A stretch of 64,000 nt of DNA from Ignavibacteriota bacterium (GTDB lineage: Bacteria > Bacteroidota > Ignavibacteria > Ignavibacteriales > Melioribacteraceae). The notes under the pieces are model-generated. The model made no database searches. It worked only from the letters and a program-made list of their open reading frames with translations, and was not told where the DNA came from. The stretch is taken from assembly GCA_016708125.1 (NCBI GenBank), contig JADJGF010000001.1, forward strand, positions 3,742,001 to 3,806,000. Direction: 5' to 3'. Shown here piece by piece: positions 1 to 8,358 of the stretch. The stretch's first letter is position 1; the number at the start of each line of letters is the position of its first letter. The position numbers were made by a program, and so were the translations under genes.

Positions 1-2
1 TT

Positions 3-1097
3 TACTCTATTTTAATAATTGCAATTTTAACCGGACTTTATATTGGCTGGAAAAATTTAACTTCTCCGGAAGTTGAAGTAAAAGTCACAACCGCAGTTTT
101 ACAGTCAAATGCTCAAAGCAGTGCCGTGCTTACCGCAAGCGGTTATGTAGTTGCTCAACGTAAAGCTGCAATTGCATCGAAAGGAACCGGAAGATTAGTT
201 TATCTTGGAGTTGTTGAAGGAGATCAAGTAAAGACAAATCAAATTATTGCAAGATTAGAGGATAATGATATTAGAGCTCAATATGAACAAGCAAAAGCAA
301 ATTTAAAACTTAACGAAGCATCATTAAAGGAAGCTGAAAATAATTTTAATCGTGAAAAAAAATTAAACGAATCAAAATTATCAAGTGAAATGGCTTTAGA
401 TTTAGCCGAATCTAATTATTATAAAGTCTTGGCATCTATTGATGTTGCAAAAGCTACATTGCTTGCAGCAGAAGTTGCAATGGAAAATACAATAATCCGC
501 GCTCCATTTGATGGAACTGTTTTAAGTAAAAATGCAGATGTCGGAGAAATAGTTGCTCCTTTTGCTGCAAGTGTAAATTCAAAATCTGCTGTTGTAACAA
601 TTGCTGATATGACTTCACTTCAAGTAGAAGCAGATGTTAGTGAATCTAATATTGAAAAAATTGAACCAAACCAAGAATGTCAAATTACAATTGATGCCTA
701 TCCAAATTTTAATTATGCGGGATACGTTGCTAAAATTGTACCCACTGCAGATAGAGGAAAAGCAACTGTTATGGTTAAAGTTGGATTCAAAAATTATGAT
801 AGAAAAGTTCTACCGGAAATGAGTGCAAAAGTTTTATTCTTGCGTGAAGCAATGCAAAATGAAATTGTTGAAGAAAAACCAAGTTTGGTAATTCTTAAAT
901 CAGCAATGAGAAATGAGAATGATCAAAATGTAGTTTTTAAAATAAAAGATAATAAAGCATACAAGGTAAACGTTAATACTGGTAAGGATTTTAACGAATT
1001 TATAGAAATTTTAAGCGGTGTAGAAGTTGGTGAAGAAATCATTGATAATCTCAATGAAAATATTAAGGAAGGAATAAAAGTAAAAATTAATAAATAA
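3..1097 (+). CDS. MacA/HlyD-family efflux adaptor, 5' end cut by window edge
   Basis: The periplasmic adaptor (membrane fusion protein) links an inner-membrane ABC pump to an outer-membrane channel. The frame is open to the left edge with no start, so the N-terminus lies outside the window. The first visible residues form a membrane anchor (SILIIAILTGLYIGW). Next comes the biotinyl-lipoyl half-motif around ASGYVVAQRKAAIASKGTG, a coiled-coil hairpin (about 60-115 residues into the visible part), the second lipoyl half (NTIIRAPFDGTVLSKNADVGE) and beta-barrel segments with SLQVEADVSESNI. It is followed after 15 bases by the ATPase gene and then two permeases, which is the MacAB/LolCDE-like arrangement. 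The substrate is unknown. A GTG at 126 is inside the gene and is not the start. Confidence 0.9.
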   Translation, partial: YSILIIAILTGLYIGWKNLTSPEVEVKVTTAVLQSNAQSSAVLTASGYVVAQRKAAIASKGTGRLVYLGVVEGDQVKTNQIIARLEDNDIRAQYEQAKANLKLNEASLKEAENNFNREKKLNESKLSSEMALDLAESNYYKVLASIDVAKATLLAAEVAMENTIIRAPFDGTVLSKNADVGEIVAPFAASVNSKSAVVTIADMTSLQVEADVSESNIEKIEPNQECQITIDAYPNFNYAGYVAKIVPTADRGKATVMVKVGFKNYDRKVLPEMSAKVLFLREAMQNEIVEEKPSLVILKSAMRNENDQNVVFKIKDNKAYKVNVNTGKDFNEFIEILSGVEVGEEIIDNLNENIKEGIKVKINK

Positions 1098-1112
1098 GTT
1101 TGAGAGGAAATT

Positions 1113-1799
1113 ATGTCAGATATCATTGAAGTAAAAAAATTATCTAAATCTTATTGGAGAAACAGTTTAGAAATTCCCGTGTTAAATGAACTTTCCTTAA
1201 ATGTTAAAGAAGGAGAATTTTTAGCACTTATGGGTCCTTCCGGCTCCGGTAAAACTACTTTGTTAAATATAATTGCCGGAATTGATAGACCAACAAACGG
1301 AAGTGTAACTGTTGCGAATACTGATATTGCAAAACTAAGTGAATCGGCTTTGGCAAAATGGCGATCTTCAAATGTTGGATTTATTTTTCAATTCTATAAT
1401 TTAATTCCTGTTTTAACAGCTTTTGAAAATGTTGAACTTCCATTGCTTCTAACAAAACTTTCCAAAGCGGAAAGAAAGAAACATGTGGAAACTGCTCTTA
1501 CAATTGTGGGACTTGGCGATAGAATTCATCATTATCCAAAACAACTTTCCGGCGGTCAAGAACAGCGTGTTGCTATTGCACGTGCAATAGTTACGGATCC
1601 TTCACTTCTTGTTGCAGATGAACCAACTGGTGATCTTGATAAAAATTCCGCAAATGAAATTTTAATTTTGATGGATCGATTAAACAAAGAATTCAATAAA
1701 ACAATTGTGATGGTAACACATGACCCGCATGCTGCAGAAAAAGCAAAAAGATTATTGCATCTTGAAAAAGGTGAATTATCCTCAAACGAAAAAAATTAG
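1113..1799 (+). CDS. ABC transporter ATP-binding protein (MacB/LolD type)
   Basis: This is the cytoplasmic ATPase of the exporter, 228 residues, normal length for the LolD/MacB-NBD family. Walker A is GPSGSGKTT (about residues 41-49), the ABC signature is LSGGQEQRVAIARA, Walker B is LLVADEPTGDLD and the switch histidine is in VMVTHDPHAA. The signature region reads LSGGQEQR, where most relatives have LSGGQQQR. The start is an ATG at 1113 preceded by GAGAGG. It sits 15 bases after the adaptor and 9 bases before the first permease, so one transcript is likely. In this family the two ATPase subunits pair with two FtsX-type permeases that work mechanically from the periplasm; the substrate cannot be told from sequence. 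Confidence 0.93.
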   Translation: MSDIIEVKKLSKSYWRNSLEIPVLNELSLNVKEGEFLALMGPSGSGKTTLLNIIAGIDRPTNGSVTVANTDIAKLSESALAKWRSSNVGFIFQFYNLIPVLTAFENVELPLLLTKLSKAERKKHVETALTIVGLGDRIHHYPKQLSGGQEQRVAIARAIVTDPSLLVADEPTGDLDKNSANEILILMDRLNKEFNKTIVMVTHDPHAAEKAKRLLHLEKGELSSNEKN

Positions 1800-1808
1800 T
1801 GAGGGATT

Positions 1809-2966
1809 ATGAAAGTATTAAAATTAATTTTCAAAAATGCATTAAGACATAAATTGCGATCAATTCTTACAATTTCCGGAATTGCAATAGCAATTATTGC
1901 TTTTGGATTATTGCGAACCGTTGTTACTATTTGGGATTCAAGCGTTGATGCAGCAAGCGCAAACAGATTAATTACACGGCAAGCAATTTCTTTTATCTAT
2001 CCTTTACCCAATGCACATAAGGATAAAATCTTATCTGTTCCGGGAGTTACAAAAATTACCGGAGCAAATTGGTTTGGCGGAGTTTATAAGAATAAAGACA
2101 ATTTCTTTGCACGAATGGCGGTTGATGATAATTATTTTGAACTCTTCCCGGAATTTATTATTTCCAAGAACGAACTGGATGATTACAAAAAAAATAGAAA
2201 TTCATGTATTATCGGTTCTCAAATTGCAAATCAATATAAAATAAAAGTCGGCGATCAAATGGTTTTAGAGGGTGATATTTATCCCGGAAGATGGGAATTT
2301 GAAGTTAAGGGAATTTATAAACCACGAGATAAAAATACAGATGCAACGCAAATGTTATTTCACTCAACTTATTTAAATGAAAGAATGCTTGTTGAGAGTC
2401 CAACCAGAGCTAACGAAACCGGTTGGTATATTATTCAAGTTGATGATCCAAAAAATTCTGCAAATATTTCTGCAAAAATTGACGCACAATTTAAAAATTC
2501 AATTGCCGAAACTAAAACGGAAACCGAAAAAGCATTCACACAAGGATTTGTTTCAGCATCCGGAGCAATTATAAGTGCGATGAATATTATGTCATTTGCA
2601 ATCATTGGAATCATAATGTTGGTTCTTGCAAACACAATGATAATGGCAGCAAGAGAAAGAACTCGAGAATATGCTGTTCTAAAAACTCTTGGATTTTCTG
2701 CAAAACATTTAGTTGGATTAATTCTTGGCGAATCTTTGCTCATTTCATTTATTGGCGGTGGCATTGGATTATTTCTAACATTTCCACTTGTTGCCGGATT
2801 TGAACAAGCAATGCCAAAGGGTTTTTTCCCGTTTTTCTATATCGAACCAATTACAATAATATTTGCAGTTATCGCAACATTATTAGTGGGAATTGTTTCA
2901 GCAATCTTCCCTATTCAAAAATCTTTAAGCACAAAAATTGTAGATGGATTTAGATATGTTGGATAA
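1809..2966 (+). CDS. ABC transporter permease, MacB/FtsX type (first)
   Basis: An inner-membrane permease of 385 residues with the FtsX/MacB topology: one transmembrane helix near residues 18-40, a large periplasmic MacB_PCD-like domain (about 45-240), then three C-terminal helices (about 253-280, 303-325, 345-372). The cytoplasmic coupling stretch RERTREYAVLKTLGFS is typical of FtsX permeases. The start ATG is preceded by GAGGG, and the gene lies 9 bases after the ATPase gene. A second permease of the same family follows, so the complex is probably a heterodimer. Start and family are clear; the substrate is not. Confidence 0.9.
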   Translation: MKVLKLIFKNALRHKLRSILTISGIAIAIIAFGLLRTVVTIWDSSVDAASANRLITRQAISFIYPLPNAHKDKILSVPGVTKITGANWFGGVYKNKDNFFARMAVDDNYFELFPEFIISKNELDDYKKNRNSCIIGSQIANQYKIKVGDQMVLEGDIYPGRWEFEVKGIYKPRDKNTDATQMLFHSTYLNERMLVESPTRANETGWYIIQVDDPKNSANISAKIDAQFKNSIAETKTETEKAFTQGFVSASGAIISAMNIMSFAIIGIIMLVLANTMIMAARERTREYAVLKTLGFSAKHLVGLILGESLLISFIGGGIGLFLTFPLVAGFEQAMPKGFFPFFYIEPITIIFAVIATLLVGIVSAIFPIQKSLSTKIVDGFRYVG

Positions 2967-3026
2967 ATTTTATTTAACTCGAAAATTGAATTTTCACAAA
3001 ATTCTGAAAAATTTTTAGGAGTAAAA

Positions 3027-4196
3027 ATGGCTGTTCCATTTAAATATATGATAAAAAATTTCAAGACTAGAAAACTTACAACAATTATAACTATTACCGG
3101 TATTGCGCTTGTGGTATTTGTATTTGCCGCAGTTTTGATGATGGCATTTGGTGTTGAAAAAACTTTAGTTGCAACCGGTGAAAAAGATAATGTTAAAGTT
3201 CAAAGAAAATCTTCACAAGGAGAAATTTCAAGTTTAATTGATGGTGATACGCAAAATATAATTAAATCACTTCCTCACGTTGCTAAAAACTCCGAAGGTA
3301 AATTGTTAATTTCTGAAGAACCGGTTTTAATAATAAATTTAGAAATTAAAGATGGCGGAATGAGCAATATTACTTTGCGAGGAGTTTCGCAAGTTGTTAA
3401 AGATTTGCGTCCTCAAGTAAAAATAATTGAAGGAAAAATGTTCAATCCAAATTTACGGGAATTAATTGTTGGGATATCTATTTCCAATAAATTTGACGGA
3501 GCACAAATTGGCAGTGAATTAAAAATTGCCGGAGCAATGTGGAAAATTGTGGGAACTTTTGAAGCAAACGGAAGCGGATTTGAATCAGAACTTTGGGGTG
3601 ATGCATCACAACTTTTAAATGCTTTTAATAGAGGGAATACAGTTTCTACAATTACTTTAAAATTAGATAATGAAAATAATTTTGAAAAATTCAAACATTC
3701 ATTTTTTACAGATAAAAGATTGCTACAATTTGAAGTTATGTCTGAGCAAAGATTTTTCGAAATGCAATCAGAAATTTTAGCAACATTTATTAGAATTCTC
3801 GGAACATTCATTACAATAATTTTCAGCTTTGGAGCAATTATTGGAGCAGCTATTACAATGTATGCAGCAGTTTCAAATCGTACAATAGAGATTGGAACAA
3901 TGCGCTCATTAGGATTTAGCAGAAGAAGTATTTTAACAGTTTTCGTTACTGAATCATTATTGATTGCAATTATTAGCGCAACAATTGGATTATTCTTTGC
4001 ATCATTTTTGCAATTTTTAACAATTTCAACTTTAAACTGGAATTCTTTTGCAGATTTATCATTCTCTTTTGCGTTAAATCCGCAAATAATTATTTCATGT
4101 TTTATTTTTGCAATTTCAATGGGATTTGTTGGCGGAATTTTCCCAGCGTTTAGAGCCGCAAAATTAAATATTGTAAGTGCTTTGAGAGGAAATTAG
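3027..4196 (+). CDS. ABC transporter permease, MacB/FtsX type (second)
   Basis: A second FtsX-like permease of 389 residues with the same plan as its neighbour: an N-terminal helix (about 16-40), a periplasmic domain, and three C-terminal helices (about 262-287, 310-335, 355-378). The coupling motif is NRTIEIGTMRSLGFSRRSI. It starts at an ATG preceded by TTTTAGGAG and lies 60 bases after the first permease, so it is probably the last gene of the exporter operon. The insertion sequence begins only 18 bases after its stop codon, so the operon's own terminator may have been lost or displaced. Confidence 0.9.
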   Translation: MAVPFKYMIKNFKTRKLTTIITITGIALVVFVFAAVLMMAFGVEKTLVATGEKDNVKVQRKSSQGEISSLIDGDTQNIIKSLPHVAKNSEGKLLISEEPVLIINLEIKDGGMSNITLRGVSQVVKDLRPQVKIIEGKMFNPNLRELIVGISISNKFDGAQIGSELKIAGAMWKIVGTFEANGSGFESELWGDASQLLNAFNRGNTVSTITLKLDNENNFEKFKHSFFTDKRLLQFEVMSEQRFFEMQSEILATFIRILGTFITIIFSFGAIIGAAITMYAAVSNRTIEIGTMRSLGFSRRSILTVFVTESLLIAIISATIGLFFASFLQFLTISTLNWNSFADLSFSFALNPQIIISCFIFAISMGFVGGIFPAFRAAKLNIVSALRGN

Positions 4197-4214
4197 TTGA
4201 ATAATTTTTATAAT

Positions 4215-5593
4215 CCAGTTGCCTCAAAATAAAAGGTAACTATGGTAAAGAAAAAATGTTGAAAAAAGAGTTCATAAAAATTCCAAATAGATAATAAAAA
4301 GTAATAATAATTGTTTCTTTCTTTTTTTGCTACTTTTTTTCTTTCTTTGTTAATATGTTGATAACGTCAAATCAACTTCAAGATTTCATTTATTTTACGA
4401 GAGATTGAGTTTTGTAGCAAAAAGGGATTTAATTTTGTGTGTTTATTTGTCAAGAGGATTTTAGTTTTCTTAGAGACAACCGTAGAGTCTAAAATTCTTT
4501 GAAAAGGGGTTTTAGGCTGATCGTGTTTTTTGATAACTTGAGAGCCATCGCGAACTTTGGAAATAATTTTAGAAGAAGGAATAAAGAAGTTAAAAAACAA
4601 AGACCATTCATTAGTAAAAATATCATTCATCAGCTCAACAATTTTAATATTATCGAAGCGATGATAACCAAAATATTGCCTGATGTGAGTCCAATTTTTA
4701 CCTTCAATATGTACATTATCGTTTTTCATATAAGCTCGTGAACGAGTATAGTCAACCGGTTGTTTACGTTTCGTGAAGTAAGCCAATAGATGCCAGTTAA
4801 GAAATTCACCACCGTTATCAGAATCAAAACCAAGAACTTTGAAAGGGAGAGAATTCTCAATAGATTCAATAGCCTTAAAAGTTCCTTGTTGTCCTTTGCC
4901 CCATATAGCACGTGCTTCAGTCCATCCGGAGGCAATATCAACAGTGTTAACTGTATAGACAAAACTACCAGTAATCGAGTCTCCACAATGAGCTACGGTA
5001 TCTGCTTCAATAAATCCCGGGAACTCTCATCCCACTGGTTTGTTTTTATTGGAATTTGTTTTTTGATTAAAGAACCCGGTTTGGTTGTTGATAATCCTTT
5101 TTCTTAAATTTATTCCTAATCGGTTTTAAGAGTCGGTCTATTGTTGCTGGTGAAATTCTGAGAAGAAGTTTTCTATTTTCTTCTGTTAGTTCTCCCTCAT
5201 AAAATGGAAGCCATAGTGGTATTGCATATTTTAATCTTTTTGAGCAAATAAGATTAGTTGATTTCCAAATATTCTTTAATGCTGCTATTATCTCATTGTG
5301 AGCAAATTTTTTCTTTCTGCCGGCTTTTTTCTTTGGGGTTCCTTTTATTTCTTCGTTTATTCAATACCCTTATTATATATTTTCTATTATATCCACAAGT
5401 AGTGCATATTTCATAAAGAAGTTTCTGTTTTTCTGCCTTATTTGAACTTAAATATCTTGCTCGTATAGCTGCAATATACTCTTGTTTCGACTTTTTGCTC
5501 ATAATATTTCCGCTTTTTTCGGTTACTTATATTATGAGGCAACGTATTGTTTTCCTAATTAACTTCGGTTACTTTAATTGTGAGTCAATTCGT
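4215..5593 (-). mobile_element. Insertion sequence, left copy (inverted relative to 10726-12103)
   Basis: A segment of about 1.38 kb, almost identical to the reverse complement of 10726-12103. The left end reads AGTTGCCTCAAAATAAAAGG. The right end carries two tandem versions of the same motif facing outward: an inner one at about 5521-5545 and an outer one at about 5567-5593 (ACGAATTGACTCACAATTAA on the minus strand). The transposase-side and far ends therefore form imperfect inverted repeats. The element encodes one DDE/integrase-core transposase that is broken by frameshifts. I could find no target-site duplication around this copy. Confidence 0.9.
4367..5502 (-). pseudogene. Transposase of the left IS copy, frameshifted
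   Basis: Read from 5502 down, the protein begins MSKKSKQEYIAAIRARYL with an N-terminal helix-turn-helix region. It ends in an integrase-core (rve-like DDE) domain containing EADTVAHCGDS, DSDNGGEFLN and the glutamate of NVHIEGKNW. Such proteins are grouped with ISNCY/IS481-like integrase-core transposases. This copy has at least two private lesions compared with the right copy. One is an extra base near 5359 (AAACGAAG instead of AAAAAAG), which shifts residues after RVLNK. The other is a missing C in the run near 5025 (CCC instead of CCCC), which shifts the frame just before the first catalytic Asp. It also shares the A5 run near 5100 with the right copy. Confidence 0.85.
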
Positions 5594-5667
5594 CATAAAT
5601 ATTAGATTTTTGTAATTCCGATATTATTTCATATATTTTCACTTTAAAATTTGAAATTCAGCTAATT

Positions 5668-5759
<92 letters not shown>

Positions 5760-5773
5760 TTTATCAATAAAAG

Positions 5774-5811
5774 CAATAACTTACAGACACGCCACACAAA
5801 TTAAGCACAAA
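5774..5811 (+). repeat. 38-bp imperfect direct repeat, copy 1 (upstream of HipA-like gene)
   Basis: The pattern is CAATWACTTACAGA, eight variable bases, then ACAAATTMARCACAAA. The match with 7694-7731 is 13/14 in the first arm and 14/16 in the second, with identical spacing. This copy begins 15 bases after the tRNA-Ser CCA. The two copies bracket the HipA-like/DUF3037 gene pair. This layout looks like recombination sites next to a tRNA, but no recombinase gene is present. Confidence 0.65.
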
Positions 5812-5904
5812 TATTTTTAATTTATCTAAAAAAATAGTTGTCTTAATATAATTTAAATAATAGTTTAAAACTTAAATTATGAATACTTATGTTATAGAAA
5901 AAAC

Positions 5905-6720
5905 ATGAGACAAATAACTGATTCAGATTTTAGCATACCAATAATATTTCCAGAAGTTATTCATAAGGAATTCCAATATTCACAAAACAAACCTATTTTA
6001 ATCGAAGGTAGAAATTTAAAAGATGGTGTTAACAGAAGTTATGTTTTAAAACCTACCGGAGCTTCAAGAATGTATGGTGATGCAATAACAAAAGAATTAG
6101 TTGCCTCTCTTATAGCGATTGAATTATGCTATTTTACTCCTACTCCAGTACTTATAAGCATTGATAGTTCATCGTTATTACTATTCAAAGGTCTTATTTC
6201 TTATGAAACAATGACAAAAAGTATTGGACTTAATTTTGGAAACTTGTACTTTGAAGGTATGCCCGTTTGGAATCATGACGATTTTAATAAGAAAAGTTTG
6301 TTTAATCAAATTCAGTCAATTTTGTTTTTTGATTTATTTATTGAAAATCCGGATAGAACAATAAATAAACCAAATATGCTTACTAATGGTCTTGATATTT
6401 TAATTTTAGATCACGAACTTGCATTTAGTTTCACAGATTTAATTGGTTATAAAAATCCGACACCTTGGAAATTAACTCAACAAGATTTATTTTTGCTTGA
6501 AAATCATATTTTTTTCTCTTTTTTAAAAAAGAAAAAATTTTCATCTGAAATTTATGTTGAAAAGTTTAACAAAATAAATGATAATTTTTGGTATAAAGTT
6601 GAAAAATTAATTCCCGATGATTATTTACATGGTAAGTATATTGACCTAAAAAATTATGTACAGAATAGAGTTTCTAATTTAGAAATTTATTGTAAGGAAA
6701 TTGAAAAGGTATTATCATGA
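5905..6720 (+). CDS. HipA-like kinase-domain protein
   Basis: A cytoplasmic protein of 271 residues that looks like the short HipA-like kinase family (HipA_2) rather than full-length HipA of about 440 residues. Features resembling the kinase core are the lysine in YVLKPTGASRMYGD (K49), the catalytic-loop-like NPDRTINKPN (N148, D150, R151) and the metal-site-like ILDHELAF (D169). HipA proper phosphorylates a Ser/Thr target and is a persistence toxin; whether this protein acts as a toxin is inference. It overlaps the next gene by four bases (ATGA), so the two are translationally coupled. The start ATG at 5905 is the first in frame and has no strong Shine-Dalgarno sequence. Confidence 0.8.
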   Translation: MRQITDSDFSIPIIFPEVIHKEFQYSQNKPILIEGRNLKDGVNRSYVLKPTGASRMYGDAITKELVASLIAIELCYFTPTPVLISIDSSSLLLFKGLISYETMTKSIGLNFGNLYFEGMPVWNHDDFNKKSLFNQIQSILFFDLFIENPDRTINKPNMLTNGLDILILDHELAFSFTDLIGYKNPTPWKLTQQDLFLLENHIFFSFLKKKKFSSEIYVEKFNKINDNFWYKVEKLIPDDYLHGKYIDLKNYVQNRVSNLEIYCKEIEKVLS

Positions 6721-7559
6721 AAACATACGAGTTTTCAATATTACGGTATTTACATGACCAAGTTACTGGTGAATTTATAAATGTTGGTGTAATTTTATAT
6801 TCAAAAGAAGAAAAGTCATTACAAGCAAAGTTTATTGAAAATGCAAAACGACTTTCAGACTTTTTTCATGGTATAGATGGCCGCAGGATAAAAAATCTAA
6901 TACAAGGTTTAAACACGACAATAATAAAAATTGATAAAAAATTAAAAAGTGAATTAAATTTAGATGGATTAGATAGTCTTGAAAAAATTTGTAATTATAT
7001 TTTGCCAAAAGATGACTCAGCTCTTTATTTCAGTGAAACTAAATTTGGTAGATCGATAGAATTACAAAATGCATTGGAGAATTTATCTAATAAAATAATT
7101 CGAAAATATGAATTTAACAATGATAAAAAATCATTTTCAGATGAAGAAGTTTGGCAGCAAGTTTATAAAAAGTATTTTGATGAAAATCTCATTACAGAAA
7201 AATTAAATGAAGAATTTATCTCTACTGAAAATGATTCCTTTCATTTTAACCTTTGTTGGACCAATGGTAAATTAAATATTTACAAACCAATATCATTCGA
7301 TTATGTTGAACAAGATAGATTAAAAAATAAAATTTATCGATGGGATGGAATTTTAAGAGAGCTTATTACTTCGGAAAAAATAATATCATTAAATTTTTTA
7401 ACTAAATATCCATCAAATAAACTAGAGTATAATATTTCCAAACTGATAAAAGAAAAATTATTAATTGATGCTGATAAAATTCAAACAAAAATTATTTATG
7501 AAAGTGATATAAAAAATTTTATTTCAGATTTAAAAGAAGAAATTATCTCACATAAATAA
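6717..7559 (+). CDS. DUF3037 family protein, partner of the HipA-like kinase
   Basis: A 280-residue protein. Its N-terminus (YEFSILRYLHDQVTGEFINV, then GVILYS) carries the DUF3037 signature of a Y-x-x-x-x-R-Y-x-x-D core followed by EF-x-N-V-G-V. No signal peptide or membrane segment is seen. Its start overlaps the stop of the HipA-like gene (ATGA at 6717-6720). HipA-like/DUF3037 pairs recur in other genomes from what I know of the families, so the two probably act together, possibly as a toxin-antitoxin-like or defence pair. The biochemical role of DUF3037 is not known to me. Confidence 0.82.
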   Translation: MKTYEFSILRYLHDQVTGEFINVGVILYSKEEKSLQAKFIENAKRLSDFFHGIDGRRIKNLIQGLNTTIIKIDKKLKSELNLDGLDSLEKICNYILPKDDSALYFSETKFGRSIELQNALENLSNKIIRKYEFNNDKKSFSDEEVWQQVYKKYFDENLITEKLNEEFISTENDSFHFNLCWTNGKLNIYKPISFDYVEQDRLKNKIYRWDGILRELITSEKIISLNFLTKYPSNKLEYNISKLIKEKLLIDADKIQTKIIYESDIKNFISDLKEEIISHK

Positions 7560-7693
7560 TTTTCCAGACTGTCATTTTTCTTTACCTTTCTCACTTCAGA
7601 TCTCATATTTAAATCCTAACATTTTTAGGATGTTGACTAATCAAAAATAAAATACTTTTAAGACGCTCATTCTCTTGAATATTATTGAATTAA

Positions 7694-7731
7694 CAATTAC
7701 TTACAGAATTGTTGTACAAATTCAACACAAA
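7694..7731 (+). repeat. 38-bp imperfect direct repeat, copy 2 (downstream of DUF3037 gene)
   Basis: This is the second copy of the pattern at 5774-5811, in the same orientation and with the same internal spacing. The central eight bases differ almost completely (ATTGTTGT against CACGCCAC). The arms are nearly identical. It lies 135 bases after the DUF3037 stop codon. The intervening stretch from 7560 holds only a short hairpin at 7613-7631 (ATCCTAA/TTAGGAT) without a T-run. Confidence 0.65.
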
Positions 7732-7770
7732 ACAATTTCATTGTACTTGCAACCGAGAATAGTGTTAGTT

Positions 7771-7902
7771 TTAATTCCTCGGTTCCTGAAATCTTTGAAA
7801 TTCCTGCTTAATTAGTATATCAAAATATGTTTCAGACTGCCGCTCCTCTTTGACTTCAACCTCAGCTAATAATTCATCCATGAAATTAATTTCTGTTTCC
7901 AC
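7771..7902 (-). CDS. Small acidic protein, 43 aa, coupled to the upstream RHH-like ORF
   Basis: A GTG-started ORF of 43 residues (VETEINFMDELLAEVEVKEE followed by a helical tail ending FQEPRN). It is preceded by a strong AAGGAGG six to seven bases upstream and overlaps the end of the preceding small ORF by 17 bases. The first half is strongly acidic. I do not recognise a family. The good ribosome site, the overlap and the lack of rare codons argue that it is real. It could be the partner of the small DNA-binding-like protein upstream, or the front of a longer gene that has been lost. Confidence 0.5.
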   Translation of the reverse strand: METEINFMDELLAEVEVKEERQSETYFDILIKQEFQRFQEPRN

Positions 7903-8053
7903 TATTACCTCCTTGAATATTATTGTTATTTACTTTGTTATTTAAATATTGCTCAACTGCTTCATTTATTAAAACAGTCATTGGTCTTTTCTCAACCTGC
8001 TTAAGTTGATATAGTTTTCTGATTAGCTCCTCTGTTAGAGCCGGTGTGTACAT
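7886..8053 (-). CDS. Small ribbon-helix-helix-like protein, 55 aa
   Basis: A 55-residue ORF beginning MYTPALTEELIRKLYQLKQV and continuing EKRPMTVLINEAVEQYL. It has the strand/helix/turn/helix rhythm of ribbon-helix-helix DNA-binding proteins: a short beta-like N-terminus, helix A, a turn with RPMT and helix B with LINEAVEQYL. The ATG at 8053 has AAAGGAGG upstream, one of the strongest ribosome sites in the window. Its end overlaps the start of the 43-aa ORF. RHH proteins are often antitoxins or plasmid/phage regulators, but no toxin-like gene can be identified beside it with certainty. Confidence 0.55.
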   Translation of the reverse strand: MYTPALTEELIRKLYQLKQVEKRPMTVLINEAVEQYLNNKVNNNNIQGGNSGNRN

Positions 8054-8107
8054 ACGGATGCCTCCTTTAGTTTAGTGATTGTTAAATTGGATTGGTTTAA
8101 AAAGAAA

Positions 8108-8130
8108 AGCCCTTCTTTGTGGGAAGGGCT
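8108..8130 (-). terminator. Rho-independent terminator behind the decayed T9SS tail
   Basis: AGCCCTTC and GAAGGGCT form an 8-bp stem. On the minus strand the stem is followed by TTTTCTTT. It lies just downstream of the remnant T9SS tail at 8159-8225 and probably served the gene that once ended there. Confidence 0.75.
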
Positions 8131-8158
8131 AATCTGGATTGAAAATATTTACAAAAGA

Positions 8159-8225
8159 TTATTTTATTAGAAGCATCTTCTTTGTCGCAATAAATTCTCC
8201 GCCATGAATTTTATAAAAATATACT
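8159..8225 (-). pseudogene. Remnant of a T9SS sorting-domain C-terminus
   Basis: Read on the minus strand, the last 22 codons spell VYFYKIHGGEFIATKKMLLI followed by K and a stop. This is the classic end of a T9SS type A sorting domain. Just upstream an in-frame TGA replaces the expected SG of SGVYFYK, and no homologous sequence continues beyond it. The rest of the gene has been deleted. A terminator hairpin follows in the right orientation. The remainder of 8226-8358 holds only an imperfect hairpin at about 8286-8310 (AGTGATCT/AGGTCACT). Confidence 0.7.
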
Positions 8226-8358
8226 CAGCAAGTAAGATAATTGTATAGTAATTTCATTTTAAAGGTTCAAGCCGTTTGACTATAGTGATCTGAAAAATTA
8301 GGTCACTTCACTAAATTTAGTTGGAAATATAAGATACAAACTAATAAGTAGTTTTTTG

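Noticed and set aside
923..1126. Minus-strand ORF of 67 codons opposite the adaptor gene
   Set aside because: It is the complement of a well-supported adaptor gene and has no ribosome site or recognisable domain.
4499..5107. Plus-strand ORFs across the left IS copy (80 and 105 codons), mirrored by minus-strand ORFs in the right copy
   Set aside because: They are antisense to the transposase reading frame and recur only because the IS is duplicated.
8196..8205. Ten bases (TCTCCGCCAT) identical to the 3' end of tRNA-Ser, a possible att site
   Set aside because: The bases are explained as the complement of a conserved T9SS tail codon stretch (HGGEF), and the match does not extend on either side. 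No integrase is present.
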